This document shows, piece by piece, positions 15,794 to 25,135 of a stretch of 64,000 nucleotides of DNA; the stretch's first letter is position 1; each line of letters starts with the position of its first letter. A program made the position numbers and the translations under genes. The stretch covers positions 1-64,000 of the forward strand of contig CAYOQR010000006.1 of assembly GCA_964406155.1 (NCBI GenBank), in the 5' to 3' direction. This stretch comes from Dongia_B sp964406155. Its GTDB lineage: Bacteria; Pseudomonadota; Alphaproteobacteria; Dongiales; Dongiaceae. Below the pieces are notes generated by a model that was given only the letters and a program-made list of their open reading frames with translations, was not told the origin of the DNA and searched no databases.

Positions 15794-16585
15794 TTAGCGA
15801 ATGACCGCACCAATGAAGGCTTTCAATCGGTCCGTCCGAGGTGCAGTGAACAAGTCATCTGCTGTGCCTGACTCGGCAACCACGCCACCACAGAAAAAAT
15901 GCACCCGATCTGCGAGAAGCCGTGCAAAGCCCATCTCATGTGTCACGATCACCATTGTTCTTCCCTGCTCGGCTAGGTTCCGGATGATGTCGAGAATGCC
16001 CGATACCAGCTCTGGATCAAGTGCGGAGGTCGGTTCGTCGAGCAGGATAAGCTTTGGCTGCATGGCAACAGCCCGAGCGATTGCGACACGCTGCTTTTGT
16101 CCACCGGATAATTGACCCGGATAGTGGCGCATCTTGTCCCTTAAACCGACTTGAGCAAGAATATCCTCGGCCTCAGCGATCACATCACTTCGGCTTCGTC
16201 TTTGGACGCAGACCGGTCCCTCGATCACATTCTCCAACACTGTCATGTGATTGAAGAGATTGAAATGCTGGAAGACCATCGGCATCTGCGCCCGGACCCG
16301 CGTCAAAATCCTCTCTGGCGCACAATAGAAATCCCCTCCGTCGTTGCCACAGAGACGCTCGCCCGCGAAAGAAATCTCGCCAGATGTCGGGCGCTCAAGG
16401 AAGTTCAGACAACGCAGAACAGTGGACTTCCCGCTACCACTCGGGCCGATCAAGAAAGTTACCTTGCCAGCCTCAATTGTCAGATCGATGCCATGCAATA
16501 TTTCATCGTGACCGAAGCGCTTCCTCAGTCTCCGCACCTCGATCAGTGCTTCGGGTCGCGCCGGCAGTTCCTGACCACCATCCAT
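15794..16585 (-). CDS. Amino-acid ABC transporter ATP-binding protein
   Basis: A 263-residue ATPase of the GlnQ/HisP family that drives uptake of a polar amino acid or related compound. Walker A is GPSGSGKST (near residue 40), the signature is LSGGQKQR (near 150) and Walker B is LILLDEPTSALD. AAAGGAGG lies five bases before ATG 16585, so the longer frame from 16612 is not used. It is the last gene of a minus-strand operon whose permease and binding protein are just upstream. Confidence 0.9.
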   Translation of the reverse strand: MDGGQELPARPEALIEVRRLRKRFGHDEILHGIDLTIEAGKVTFLIGPSGSGKSTVLRCLNFLERPTSGEISFAGERLCGNDGGDFYCAPERILTRVRAQMPMVFQHFNLFNHMTVLENVIEGPVCVQRRSRSDVIAEAEDILAQVGLRDKMRHYPGQLSGGQKQRVAIARAVAMQPKLILLDEPTSALDPELVSGILDIIRNLAEQGRTMVIVTHEMGFARLLADRVHFFCGGVVAESGTADDLFTAPRTDRLKAFIGAVIR

Positions 16586-16598
16586 GACTGCCTCCTTT

Positions 16599-17303
16599 TT
16601 ACATGGCCTCACTCAAACGGCTGCGGTGGTAGCTGGACCGCCTGAGATAACCCGGTGTCAGCCACTGTTCCAACCTGGTCACCAGGACGGATGCTGCGAA
16701 GCTGAGGATGAAATAGACGATCGCAACCATGAGATAGACTTCCATGCTCTTGAAAGTATTTGAGATAATGATCGTGCCGTTTCTCAACAGCTCATTCACC
16801 GCGATGTAAGAGACCAGGGCGGTGTCTTTGAGGAGACTGATGAAATATCCCCCCATCGTTGGCAGCGCGACGCGGAATGCCTGAGGCAGGATGATTCTGC
16901 GATATACTAACAGTCGCGACATACCGATGGAGATGCCGCCATCCTTCTGCCCCGGATCAACTGAGATGATCGCCGCCCGAAAGACTTCGGACAGATACGC
17001 GCCGATGTTCAGGCTGAGGCCGAGGCACCCGGCGGCAAAGGCCGGCAATGAGAGACCGATCTGGGGTAAAGTAAAATAGATAACCAAGAGCTGTACAATC
17101 AGCGGCACGTCGCGCCACACCTCGACATAGATCGAGAGAGGCCATCGGACCGCTCGGATCGTGGAGAGGCGCCCCAGAGCAACGCAGATACCAAGAAAAA
17201 TACCCGCCGCCATACTCACGAGCGCCAACTGTACCGTCACCAGCGCCCCCTCCAAGAGGAAGGGCATGTATTTTGGGATCAGAACGAGGAAGAACTCGTA
17301 CAT
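16599..17303 (-). CDS. Amino-acid ABC transporter permease
   Basis: A 234-residue inner-membrane permease of the HisM/GlnP family with about five membrane segments. The cytoplasmic coupling loop is recognisable as GMSRLLVYRRIILPQAFR (near residue 125). Only one permease is encoded, so it probably forms a homodimer with the ATPase at 15794-16585, 13 bases downstream. The binding-protein gene lies 48 bases upstream. Substrate class follows from the partners rather than from this sequence. Confidence 0.88.
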   Translation of the reverse strand: MYEFFLVLIPKYMPFLLEGALVTVQLALVSMAAGIFLGICVALGRLSTIRAVRWPLSIYVEVWRDVPLIVQLLVIYFTLPQIGLSLPAFAAGCLGLSLNIGAYLSEVFRAAIISVDPGQKDGGISIGMSRLLVYRRIILPQAFRVALPTMGGYFISLLKDTALVSYIAVNELLRNGTIIISNTFKSMEVYLMVAIVYFILSFAASVLVTRLEQWLTPGYLRRSSYHRSRLSEAM

Positions 17304-17351
17304 CGCGTTCTCCGGGGCAGAAAGCTGCGAGATAGTCCGTTGCAGTCAGCG

Positions 17352-18212
17352 TTACTTCATCAGCTTTTCCTGCTCCGGCCCCCAGGCTCCGTATTTCTCA
17401 AGAATGCGTCGTCGGGTACCGTCAGCTTCCATGTCCGAGAGGACATGATTGATTGCAACGGCGAGATCGGTGCATTCCGGGCGCAAGCCGATGGCGAGAC
17501 CGCCCAGAATATAGGGTGCCTTGTCTTCGGCTGCTTTCCATTCCGGCTTTGGTTGATAGGGGAGCGGATCACCCGCCATCCGGAGATCGCCTGCGCGCTC
17601 CGCCTCCGCTTTGAAGGTCGTCTGGTCAAAGACCACGGCATCTGCCTGCTTGTTGCGCAGCGCCACGAATGGTTCTCCGAACGTATTGAAGTCCAGGACC
17701 TTGGCGGCGATGCCGGCGTCCACAAGCCGGTGCGCCGTCAGCGAGTCCATCGTGCCCAAGGTACTTGTCAACGTCTTGCCCTTCAGATCGGCGAGCGACC
17801 GGATTGGCGAATCCTTAAGTACAATAATGTGATCGACCATCATGAAATATGGGTTAGAAAAGATGATTCCGGCACCAGAAATCCGCTCTTGCGTGGAGGC
17901 CATGCCAGACAGGATGACATCCCACCTCTTGGCTTTCAGCCCCGGAATCATCGTTGTCCATTCCGTGATGGTATAATCCCATTTGGGAATATCGAGCCGT
18001 TTGGCGATCTCGGCAAAGATCTCCGGCTCGAACCCCTCATACTTGCCTGACTGCTCATCTTTCCAGACAAAAGGTTTCGTGCCCATCTGCCCATTCGCCG
18101 ACATGATCACGCCACGTTCACGGATATCACCGAGGCAATCCGCATTTGCCGCGACACTCATCATTGCCGAAATACAGACACCTGCCGATAGGGCAACGCT
18201 CGCCAGTTTCAT
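17352..18212 (-). CDS. Amino-acid-type periplasmic binding protein
   Basis: A 286-residue family-3 solute-binding protein. A signal peptide (MKLASVALSAGVCISAMMSV, then Ala) ends near residue 22. The mature protein has two lobes with KPFVWKDEQSGKYEGFEPEI near residue 45 and SLADLKGKTLTSTLGTMDSL near 130. ATG 18212 has GGAGG nine bases upstream; the longer frame from 18383 has no support. The linked DDAH-like and carbamoylase genes suggest the ligand is a guanidino or ureido compound. This is an inference. Confidence 0.85.
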   Translation of the reverse strand: MKLASVALSAGVCISAMMSVAANADCLGDIRERGVIMSANGQMGTKPFVWKDEQSGKYEGFEPEIFAEIAKRLDIPKWDYTITEWTTMIPGLKAKRWDVILSGMASTQERISGAGIIFSNPYFMMVDHIIVLKDSPIRSLADLKGKTLTSTLGTMDSLTAHRLVDAGIAAKVLDFNTFGEPFVALRNKQADAVVFDQTTFKAEAERAGDLRMAGDPLPYQPKPEWKAAEDKAPYILGGLAIGLRPECTDLAVAINHVLSDMEADGTRRRILEKYGAWGPEQEKLMK

Positions 18213-18267
18213 TCCAGATCCTCCCAGAGTTCTCATTTTTCTGATTATTGAACTTCGATGGTGGGCT

Positions 18268-19182
18268 CTATTCCCGCCGCAGCTCATGGCATGAGCAATG
18301 AACACCACCTCCACCAAGCGCAAACATGTCGTAATCGACAGCGAAGACCTGGAATCCTTCCGCCTTGAGGCGCGCATTGACATTGACGTTGTGCGACATG
18401 GAGAGTACTCGTTTGCCGCCGAGGCTGACGACGTTGCCGCCTAACTGCACACAATCTGCATAGGGAACCGGAACCGAAGTGATGCCGTGCTCTCTGATAA
18501 ACTCGAGGGCATATGACGGCAGGGCGTCCTCACAGATGAGAGCCAAACCCTCTTCCAGCATCACGACGCAGGCATCCATGTGCACGAACTGGTGCGGAAT
18601 CGGAGCGATGAAAGTCTCCCATCCTTTTTCCCGAACCCAGCCTGCTACTTGTTCCGCACCATCGCGTGTCGAACGGCTACCGGAGTAACCTAACAAGGCG
18701 ACGCCTGGCTTCAAGATGACAAAATCACCACCTTCGAAATGGCCCGCCGTAACCCATTTCCAGATGGGGATTCCGGCATTTCGGTAGAACTCGGAAGCGA
18801 CGGCGTAGTCGCGGCGGCGCGGTGGCGTCTGGATGCTGGCGATGACGGCGCCCCACGGCGTCATGAAACTCGAATCACGGGTGAAGACGCTCGCCTTTAG
18901 CCCCTCGTCGGCCTCGACGAAGTGGCAGCGGACGCCGTTGGCCTCGTAAATATCGACCATCTGCCGGTGTTGACGCATGGCAAGTTGCTTGTCGAAGCGG
19001 TACCCCATGCGCTCCTGGTTCTCCTGGGTCACATCGGATATCGCATTGAGTTTGGTCCATTCGAAATGATCCGGCTTCCCCAGCAGGACATCCGTCAGAA
19101 TCCCGGTCTGCGCAGTGACACCCCACCGCACGTTGTCTCCCGCCGTTTGGCCGCTTGCTGCGTGTTCAATTGCGGCAGTCAT
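18268..19182 (-). CDS. DDAH/amidinotransferase-family hydrolase
   Basis: A 304-residue member of the guanidino-group-modifying pentein superfamily, which includes arginine deiminase, dimethylarginine dimethylaminohydrolase and amidinotransferases. Core motifs are TRDSSF (near residue 100), GHFEGGDF (near 147), FVHMD (near 200) and a C-terminal Gly-rich HCSCHE holding the likely catalytic Cys. Hydrolysis of a guanidino acid would give the matching ureido (N-carbamoyl) acid. GGAGGGG sits before ATG 19182. It is the first gene of the operon with the amino-acid importer and diverges from a carbamoylase gene. Confidence 0.85.
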   Translation of the reverse strand: MTAAIEHAASGQTAGDNVRWGVTAQTGILTDVLLGKPDHFEWTKLNAISDVTQENQERMGYRFDKQLAMRQHRQMVDIYEANGVRCHFVEADEGLKASVFTRDSSFMTPWGAVIASIQTPPRRRDYAVASEFYRNAGIPIWKWVTAGHFEGGDFVILKPGVALLGYSGSRSTRDGAEQVAGWVREKGWETFIAPIPHQFVHMDACVVMLEEGLALICEDALPSYALEFIREHGITSVPVPYADCVQLGGNVVSLGGKRVLSMSHNVNVNARLKAEGFQVFAVDYDMFALGGGGVHCSCHELRRE

Positions 19183-19486
19183 GATTTCCCCTCCGTTCGA
19201 TACAACCACCTCTCATTGAGGCGACCGCCAGACGCTACGCCCGGTCTGCAATGACACAAAACGAGAAACGTGAGCATTAACTGTGAATGGGATTCAAGGT
19301 TATGCCGATGCCGGCCGCACCGCTGCCGAATACCGAAGATTGAATAGGGTTCACAGTAGGCACAAATATTTTTCGATTTTCCCGGATTGAACAACTGTCA
19401 TCATGGCCGCCGCAGAGCGATGCGCTGACGATGAGAGCGCATTTGACGAGACAAAGTGGCCGGCTCAACAGGGGACAAGAATCGCG
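19183..19486. promoter_or_regulatory. Divergent promoter region of amidino-hydrolase and carbamoylase
   Basis: A 304-base interval between divergently transcribed catabolic genes. It must hold both promoters and is the likely target of the GcvA-like LysR protein encoded at 20904. A T-N11-A type LysR site cannot be assigned confidently by eye. No small gene is seen. Confidence 0.45.
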
Positions 19487-20725
19487 ATGCCGACGAATCT
19501 CAGGGTAGATGCTGCGCGCTTGTGGAAGAGCCTCATGGAGATGGCTCGCATTGGCGCAACAGAGAAAGGTGGCGTGTGCCGCCTCGCTTTGTCGGATGAG
19601 GACAAGCGGGCCCGCGATCTTTTCGTTGACTGGTGCCAGGCGGCCGGCTGCACGATACGGATCGACAAGATGGGAAATATCTTTGCCAGGCGAGCCGGCC
19701 GAGATAACACCCTCTCCGCCGTCCTGACGGGAAGTCATATTGATTCGCAACCTACCGGTGGCAAGTTCGATGGCGTCTACGGTGTATTATGTGGACTGGA
19801 AATCATCCGCACCCTCAACGACGCTGATTTTCGCACCTTACGCCCGATCGAGGCCGTTATCTGGACCAATGAAGAAGGGTCGCGGTTCGCTCCCGCTATG
19901 GTGGCCTCCGGCGTCTTTGCGGGCGTTTTCGACCTCGAATATGGACTCTCCCGCCGGGACCTGACCGGCAGATCCATGGCCGAAGAACTGAAACGCATCG
20001 GCTATGACGGGGCAGAAGAAGTCGGTGGCCGCGAGATACATGCGTTTTTTGAGGCCCACATTGAGCAGGGCCCCATCCTCGAAGCGGAGCGAAAGCGTAT
20101 CGGAATTGTCACCGGCGCGCAGGGGCAACGCTGGTTTGAGGTCACCCTGCGCGGGCAGGAGGCTCACGCCGGCCCGACGCCGATGATCACGCGTCGCGAT
20201 GCCCTGGTTGGCTGTGCGCAGGTCATTGGCGCCGTCAACCGGATCGGCCGGCAGTTCCAGCCACATGCTTGTGCGACCGTGGGCCTGATCGACTGCCGGC
20301 CCAATTCGCGCAACACAATTCCGGGCGAGGTGTTTTTCACGGTCGATCTTCGCCATCCTGACGATGCCAAGCTGCTCAGGATGGCAGAGGAAATCCGGAT
20401 TGCCTGCAACGAGGCCGCGGCCGATAACCGACTCAGCCTTGACTTCAACGAGATCTGGTATGTGGCGCCTGTCAGGTTCGACGCTTCCTGCGTTCACGCC
20501 GTCGAACGCGGCGCAAATGATCTCGGCTTCTCCATGATGCCGATTATCTCCGGTGCCGGACACGATGCCTGCTATCTCAGCCGCGTGGCACCGACGGGCA
20601 TGGTCTTCATTCCCTGCGAGAATGGCATCAGCCACAACGAAGTCGAGCATGCGAGCCCGGCAGACTGCACCGCCGGCTGTGATGTCCTCATGCGGGCCAT
20701 TCTCCAACGGGCGGAGGAACACTGA
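19487..20725 (+). CDS. M20-family N-carbamoyl amidohydrolase (AmaB/HyuC/AllC type)
   Basis: A 412-residue zinc enzyme of the allantoate amidohydrolase/N-carbamoyl-L-amino-acid hydrolase family, which removes the carbamoyl group as CO2 and ammonia. Metal and catalytic motifs are GSHIDSQ (near residue 83), GVYGVLCG, TNEEGSRF (near 127), AHIEQGP (near 193), GQEAHAGPTPM (dimerisation, near 223) and ISHNEVEH near the C-terminus. ATG 19487 is preferred to the frame opening at 19403 because it has GGGGA upstream and matches the family start. With the divergent amidino hydrolase it could convert guanidino acids to amino acids. Confidence 0.88.
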   Translation: MPTNLRVDAARLWKSLMEMARIGATEKGGVCRLALSDEDKRARDLFVDWCQAAGCTIRIDKMGNIFARRAGRDNTLSAVLTGSHIDSQPTGGKFDGVYGVLCGLEIIRTLNDADFRTLRPIEAVIWTNEEGSRFAPAMVASGVFAGVFDLEYGLSRRDLTGRSMAEELKRIGYDGAEEVGGREIHAFFEAHIEQGPILEAERKRIGIVTGAQGQRWFEVTLRGQEAHAGPTPMITRRDALVGCAQVIGAVNRIGRQFQPHACATVGLIDCRPNSRNTIPGEVFFTVDLRHPDDAKLLRMAEEIRIACNEAAADNRLSLDFNEIWYVAPVRFDASCVHAVERGANDLGFSMMPIISGAGHDACYLSRVAPTGMVFIPCENGISHNEVEHASPADCTAGCDVLMRAILQRAEEH

Positions 20726-20903
20726 CATGCTGTGCCGAACCGCGCCCCTGGTGCGAATCCCTGATCCGGGGCCACTGCCGATGCGGATTATCGCCGAACC
20801 GGACTCGGGTTGTTAAATGTCCTCAAGGGGAGTGAAACCATTTCACAGTAGCATCGATCGAGCGCATAATGAGCTAGCTCGAACCAGTGTGAAGATTTCC
20901 TCG

Positions 20904-21848
20904 ATGTTGCTCAAACGGAATCGCCTGCCGCTTCATGCCTTGCGAACCTTTGAGGCCGCCGCCCATCATCGCAATCTCACCAAGGCAGCCGAAGAACTCG
21001 GCGTGACTCATAGTGCCGTCTCACATCAGATCAAGAGCCTGGAAGACATCCTCCGCGTCAGGCTCTTTGACCGTCAACGTCGCCCGCTGGTTTTGACGGC
21101 AGAAGGGGAAAAGCTGCTACGCGGTGTCGTCGATGCCTATGATCGATTGACTCAGGTCACGGGAGAGATCGGTAGTGGCGATTTTGAAGGCGAAGCTAAG
21201 ATATCCTGCGTGCCGGGACTGGCGGCCAATTGGCTCGTCCCCAGCCTTGGTGACTTCATCGCCCGGTATGCCAAGGTGCAGGTTCACGTCATCACGGACT
21301 ACTGGCGGCATCAGACTACCGCCGAAGAAGCAGATCTGCGGATCATCTATGGCAGCGCGGAACACCCGGGCAAACGGGTGATCCTTCTGGGGCATTGCGA
21401 ATTTTTCCCTGTCTGCAGTCCCCGCCTGCTGAGTCCGCAAACCCATCCGCGTGACCCAGCCGAAATACTGCGCTTTAATCTTCTGCATGAATACACCAGT
21501 GAGACCTGGCTTCGCTGGTTCGCCGCCGCCGGCGTTCCGGATCCGGATCTACACAGATCGATCTTCTTTGATAGCGCCCATCTGTCGCTTCAAGCAGCGC
21601 GATCGGGATATGGTGTAGCCATGGGCGACACTCATACGGTTGCGGTTGACTTGAAGGAAGGACGACTTGTCCGTCTGTTTTCAACAGCCGTCCCGGCCAT
21701 GCACCCCTACTATCTCGTAACCCCGCCCCTCGAGCGGATGAAACCGATCATTCAAGCCCTGGAGTTCTGGATCGTTGATTGTTTCAAACTGCTTGAGAAC
21801 ACCATAGACAGCAAAGAGCTGCTATCAGACGCCGGTGAGGATGGCTAA
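20904..21848 (+). CDS. GcvA-like LysR-family regulator
   Basis: A 314-residue LysR transcription factor. The N-terminal winged HTH (LHALRTFEAAAHHRNLTKAA, then VTHSAVSHQIKSLE) is of the GcvA subgroup. The effector domain follows from about residue 95 (SCVPGLAANWLVPSLGDF). ATG 20904 gives the family N-terminus; the upstream extension to 20817 is unlikely. It probably controls the divergent amidino-hydrolase and carbamoylase genes. Its stop overlaps the stop of the converging deacetylase gene. Confidence 0.9.
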   Translation: MLLKRNRLPLHALRTFEAAAHHRNLTKAAEELGVTHSAVSHQIKSLEDILRVRLFDRQRRPLVLTAEGEKLLRGVVDAYDRLTQVTGEIGSGDFEGEAKISCVPGLAANWLVPSLGDFIARYAKVQVHVITDYWRHQTTAEEADLRIIYGSAEHPGKRVILLGHCEFFPVCSPRLLSPQTHPRDPAEILRFNLLHEYTSETWLRWFAAAGVPDPDLHRSIFFDSAHLSLQAARSGYGVAMGDTHTVAVDLKEGRLVRLFSTAVPAMHPYYLVTPPLERMKPIIQALEFWIVDCFKLLENTIDSKELLSDAGEDG

Positions 21849-22774
21849 CGCTTGAGCTGCTGCGGAATCTGGTGCCAGTGTAGCGCCTCACGATAGTACG
21901 GCATGGCCACCTTTCGGGGAATGTAGGTTCCGTTCTGAATGCAGGTAGCTACGTGCCTGGCGATATCTTCAAGCGGTGCAATCCAGACATCACCCTTCTC
22001 AACAACGTATTCGATGAACTTTCTTAACTGATCGGCTCGCGCGAGCCTGCCTATCAGCCAAGGATGCCAGACGCCGATCCAGAGACCGCCATAGGCATAA
22101 GCAGCATCGAACTCGGCGCGATAAACATTGAATGCTTCCTCCGGCGACCGGATCGTCATCATATACCGGAGATCGATGCTGTGCGCAAATTGTGGCCAAT
22201 CATCATTCGCCCAATGCGACGGCAGTTCCAGAAGCGAACCTGACGATGTCTCCATCACGTAGGGGACATCATCTGCCATCAAGGTCGCGTCATACAGGAA
22301 TCCCTCTGTGCAGAGGAGATCCGCGGTATTGCGCGAGAAATTGTAGACTGGCGCGCGATAGCCGCGCGGACGCGCGCCCGTCATCCGTTCGATAATGTCG
22401 ATACCACGCGTGAGCCAGGTCCACTCATCATCCGTTGAGAGTTCATTCGGGCTTTCATGCAGATAGCCATGATGACCGATCTCATGACCGTCCATAAGAA
22501 TCAGTTCGACAAGATGGGGATATCTCTCCATGCACCAGGCGGGCATGAAGAACGTCTGCTTGATATTAAAAGATTTGAAAAGCCGGAGAAGCCGTGGCAC
22601 CGCCACTTCGTCATAGCGGAGCCAAGACGTCGTCGCAACCATGTCCGGAACCCGTTGTCCGTATTCCAGGTGTAAGAAGCTATCCGTATCGATGTCAAAT
22701 GTCATCGCCATGGCGCATCTTGCGCCATTCGGCCAGGGCAGCGGTCGCTCAAGCATCTTCATCATCTCTCTCAT
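21845..22774 (-). CDS. NodB-fold deacetylase / PuuE-like ureidase
   Basis: A 309-residue polysaccharide-deacetylase-fold protein without signal peptide. Motif 1 is TFDIDTDSF (near residue 25), motif 2 the His-x3-His in GHHGYLHESP (near 99) and motif 3 RGYRAPVYN (near 137). The cytoplasmic form with TFD-x-D and this spacing is like PuuE allantoinase and cyclic imidases rather than cell-wall deacetylases. Its neighbours (carbamoylase, importers) favour opening of a cyclic ureide or imide. It overlaps the upstream dehydrogenase gene by ATGA and ends the operon. Confidence 0.82.
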   Translation of the reverse strand: MREMMKMLERPLPWPNGARCAMAMTFDIDTDSFLHLEYGQRVPDMVATTSWLRYDEVAVPRLLRLFKSFNIKQTFFMPAWCMERYPHLVELILMDGHEIGHHGYLHESPNELSTDDEWTWLTRGIDIIERMTGARPRGYRAPVYNFSRNTADLLCTEGFLYDATLMADDVPYVMETSSGSLLELPSHWANDDWPQFAHSIDLRYMMTIRSPEEAFNVYRAEFDAAYAYGGLWIGVWHPWLIGRLARADQLRKFIEYVVEKGDVWIAPLEDIARHVATCIQNGTYIPRKVAMPYYREALHWHQIPQQLKR

Positions 22775-23559
22775 CGGATCAGGTGGCCCCCGTCAATGAC
22801 CAATTCGCTGCCCGTGACATACCTTGACTCGTCAGATGCCAGATAAAGAATGCCGTTCGCGATATCTTGTGGATCGCCAATGCCAAGCGGACACAATCGC
22901 TGCCATTCCGCCTGCACGATATCTTGCGTCGTCAATCCACGGGCAGCGGTGACCTGTTCGATCTCACGCTCGACCATCGGCGTCATGATAACCCCGGGGT
23001 GAACCGAGTTCACTCTGATCCCATAATGATGATCAGCGCAATACAGGGCCGCCGCTTTGGTGAAGTTTCGGACGGCCGCTTTTGACGCGCAATAATGCGC
23101 GTTGAGCCCGTCCGCCACCATCGCATAAGTGGAAGAGACGTTCACAATCGAACCGCCTCCCCGGCTTTTCATTGCCTGAACAGCCGCCTTCGTGCCCAGG
23201 AACGGCCCTTCCGTGTTCACGCTGAAGATTCGCCGCCAGTCACTGAGGGTGATGTCTTCCAACCGCTGCTGCTTTTGAATACCTGCATTGTTGACCAGGA
23301 CATCCAGCCGGCCGTACTGGTCAAGCGTGAATCTGATGATCTCGTTCCAGCTCTCCTCACTCGACACGTCGAGCAGCATGGACTTCACTGACGCCGAGTG
23401 CTGCGCAGCAATATCTCTTGCGACACACTCGCTTAATTCGACATTAACGTCGCCAAGAATGACAACCGCTCCCTCTCTGGCGAAGGCCGTCGCGGTGGCC
23501 CGGCCGATTCCCATCGCCCCGCCCGTGACAATCGTGATCTTCGATTCAAGTCGTCTCAT
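22771..23559 (-). CDS. SDR-family NAD(P)-dependent dehydrogenase
   Basis: A 262-residue classical short-chain dehydrogenase. The cofactor motif is TGGAMGIG (near residue 10), NNAG is near 86 and the catalytic Ser-Tyr-Lys lies in VNVSSTYAMVADG and YCASK (near 152). ATG 23559 starts five bases after the preceding gene's stop; the longer frame from 23592 would overlap that gene. It is translationally coupled to the PuuE-like gene downstream. The substrate is unknown, probably an alcohol or amino alcohol released by the linked catabolic enzymes. Confidence 0.85.
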   Translation of the reverse strand: MRRLESKITIVTGGAMGIGRATATAFAREGAVVILGDVNVELSECVARDIAAQHSASVKSMLLDVSSEESWNEIIRFTLDQYGRLDVLVNNAGIQKQQRLEDITLSDWRRIFSVNTEGPFLGTKAAVQAMKSRGGGSIVNVSSTYAMVADGLNAHYCASKAAVRNFTKAAALYCADHHYGIRVNSVHPGVIMTPMVEREIEQVTAARGLTTQDIVQAEWQRLCPLGIGDPQDIANGILYLASDESRYVTGSELVIDGGHLIR

Positions 23560-23563
23560 GCTT

Positions 23564-24352
23564 CTAGCCCACAAAATGTCCACGATCGACACTAATGGCC
23601 TGCGCCGTTACATCCTTGGCAGCCGCGGAAGCCAGGAATAGGTAGATCCCCGAGATATCGCCGGGCATCATCATGCCCGGCAGCGGCTGATGTGCAAGCA
23701 GACTGGTGACGACTTCTGGAACCGGCTTCCCTACTTCCGCCGCGATCTCACGCACAGTCCACATCGCGCCTTCTGTGTCGACCCATCCAGGGCAAACCGC
23801 GTTGACGGTGATTCCCCTTGGTCCAAGCTCGAGAGCCAGAGCCCGCATGAACCCGAGGTTTGCGTGCTTTGAGGCGCAATAGCCGCTATACTCGGCGGCG
23901 CCGGTTTTTCCCCATATGGACGATGTGATGATGATGCGTCCGCCTTGTCCCATGAGCGCCAGTGCGCGGTTTGTCACGTAGTATGTGCCAAGGACGTTGA
24001 TTTCGATTACGCGCCGGAACGCCTGTTCCACCAGCGCTAATGTCGAGCCGATCGGTGTGCGCGGTTGATAGCCGGCATTGTTGATCAGAATATCGATATG
24101 CGGAATACTCTCGAATGCAAGGTCGACCGCCGCTGGCACCGCAATGTCGCATTCGACGGCAATAACTTTACCGGCGGCATGGCGTTGTATCCTTTCGGCG
24201 GCTTGGTGAATACCGTTGTCCTCCGCAAGAATGAAGACTGTTGCCCCGGTCGCCGCAAATTCTTTGGCAACTTCGAAGCCGATGCCGCGGCTCGCTCCCG
24301 TGACCACGATTGTTTTATCTTTAAGCTCATGTGGCGAGGTTGAGGTCATCAT
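23564..24352 (-). CDS. SDR-family NAD(P)-dependent dehydrogenase
   Basis: A 262-residue short-chain dehydrogenase with TGASRGIG near residue 19, NNAGY near 91 and the catalytic SSIWGKTGAAEYSGYCASK near 144. It ends five bases before the second SDR gene, and its own start follows the permease stop directly. The two SDRs share the fold but differ too much to be a recent duplication. Together they could oxidise two steps of one pathway fed by the polyamine-type importer. Confidence 0.85.
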   Translation of the reverse strand: MMTSTSPHELKDKTIVVTGASRGIGFEVAKEFAATGATVFILAEDNGIHQAAERIQRHAAGKVIAVECDIAVPAAVDLAFESIPHIDILINNAGYQPRTPIGSTLALVEQAFRRVIEINVLGTYYVTNRALALMGQGGRIIITSSIWGKTGAAEYSGYCASKHANLGFMRALALELGPRGITVNAVCPGWVDTEGAMWTVREIAAEVGKPVPEVVTSLLAHQPLPGMMMPGDISGIYLFLASAAAKDVTAQAISVDRGHFVG

Positions 24353-25135
24353 TCACCCCCTGTATTGCGTGATTTTAAGGGCAACCGCGCTGGCGGTGAT
24401 CGTCGCAACAAGAATGAGCGCACCAAGCGCGTTGATACTGGGGTCGAACGACGTCCGCAGCATGCCCCAGACCATGGTCGGCAAGGTCATTCCGCTTCCA
24501 ATGGTGAAGAACGTTATGACGAAATCGTCAAGGGACACAGACATCGCGATGAGTGCCGCGCCGATGAGGGTCGGACGGATGATTGGCAGGATAATAGTCA
24601 GGAAGCTGTAGATTGGTGAGGCTCCGAGATCCCGCGCACTATCGAGCATCGCAAAATTGAAGTTGCTCATTTGCGCGTAGATGATCAGAATCACAAAGGG
24701 CTGCGTGAATATGAGATGGCTCGGTATGACCGTCAGCACACCCATTTTCACACCCAAAGCCGCATAGGTTGTTGCCAGCGCAATGGCCAGGACCAGTGGC
24801 GGAAGCATCACCGGCAACGACAGGAGACTGGTCAGCATCTCTGCGTGTCTCGGTCGAAATTTTGACATTGCGAGAGCAGCCGACGTGCCGATCACAGTCG
24901 AAACCAAGCCGACGCTGCAAGTGATTGTGGCGCTGTTCTTGACCGCTGCCCAGAACCGTTCATCCGCGAACAGCGTCAAGTACCAGTGAACTGTCGGCGC
25001 ACCGATCGGCATGGTCGCCAGCTTGTTGCTGCCGAAGGAGAAGAGAACGACCAGGAAAACGGGAGAGAGCATGAAAAACGTCACGCAAGCTCCGAATGCA
25101 CCCCAGAGACATCGGGACAAATGTGTCTGCGTCAT
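24353..25135 (-). CDS. Polyamine-type ABC permease (PotC-like)
   Basis: A 260-residue inner-membrane permease with about six membrane segments. The coupling loop is seen as LDSARDLGASPIYSFLTIILP (interrupted here: DSARDLGASPIYSFL near residue 160). ATG 25135 overlaps the stop of the partner permease by ATGA; the longer frame from 25201 is not needed. It belongs to the spermidine/putrescine family, which also imports other amines and small dicarboxylic or peptide-like ligands. Confidence 0.88.
   Translation of the reverse strand: MTQTHLSRCLWGAFGACVTFFMLSPVFLVVLFSFGSNKLATMPIGAPTVHWYLTLFADERFWAAVKNSATITCSVGLVSTVIGTSAALAMSKFRPRHAEMLTSLLSLPVMLPPLVLAIALATTYAALGVKMGVLTVIPSHLIFTQPFVILIIYAQMSNFNFAMLDSARDLGASPIYSFLTIILPIIRPTLIGAALIAMSVSLDDFVITFFTIGSGMTLPTMVWGMLRTSFDPSINALGALILVATITASAVALKITQYRG

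Noticed and set aside
19700..19716. Second copy of ACACCCTCTCCGCC
   Set aside because: It lies inside the M20 hydrolase coding sequence in frame with conserved protein and is chance similarity to the candidate tRNA-Ser attachment site.
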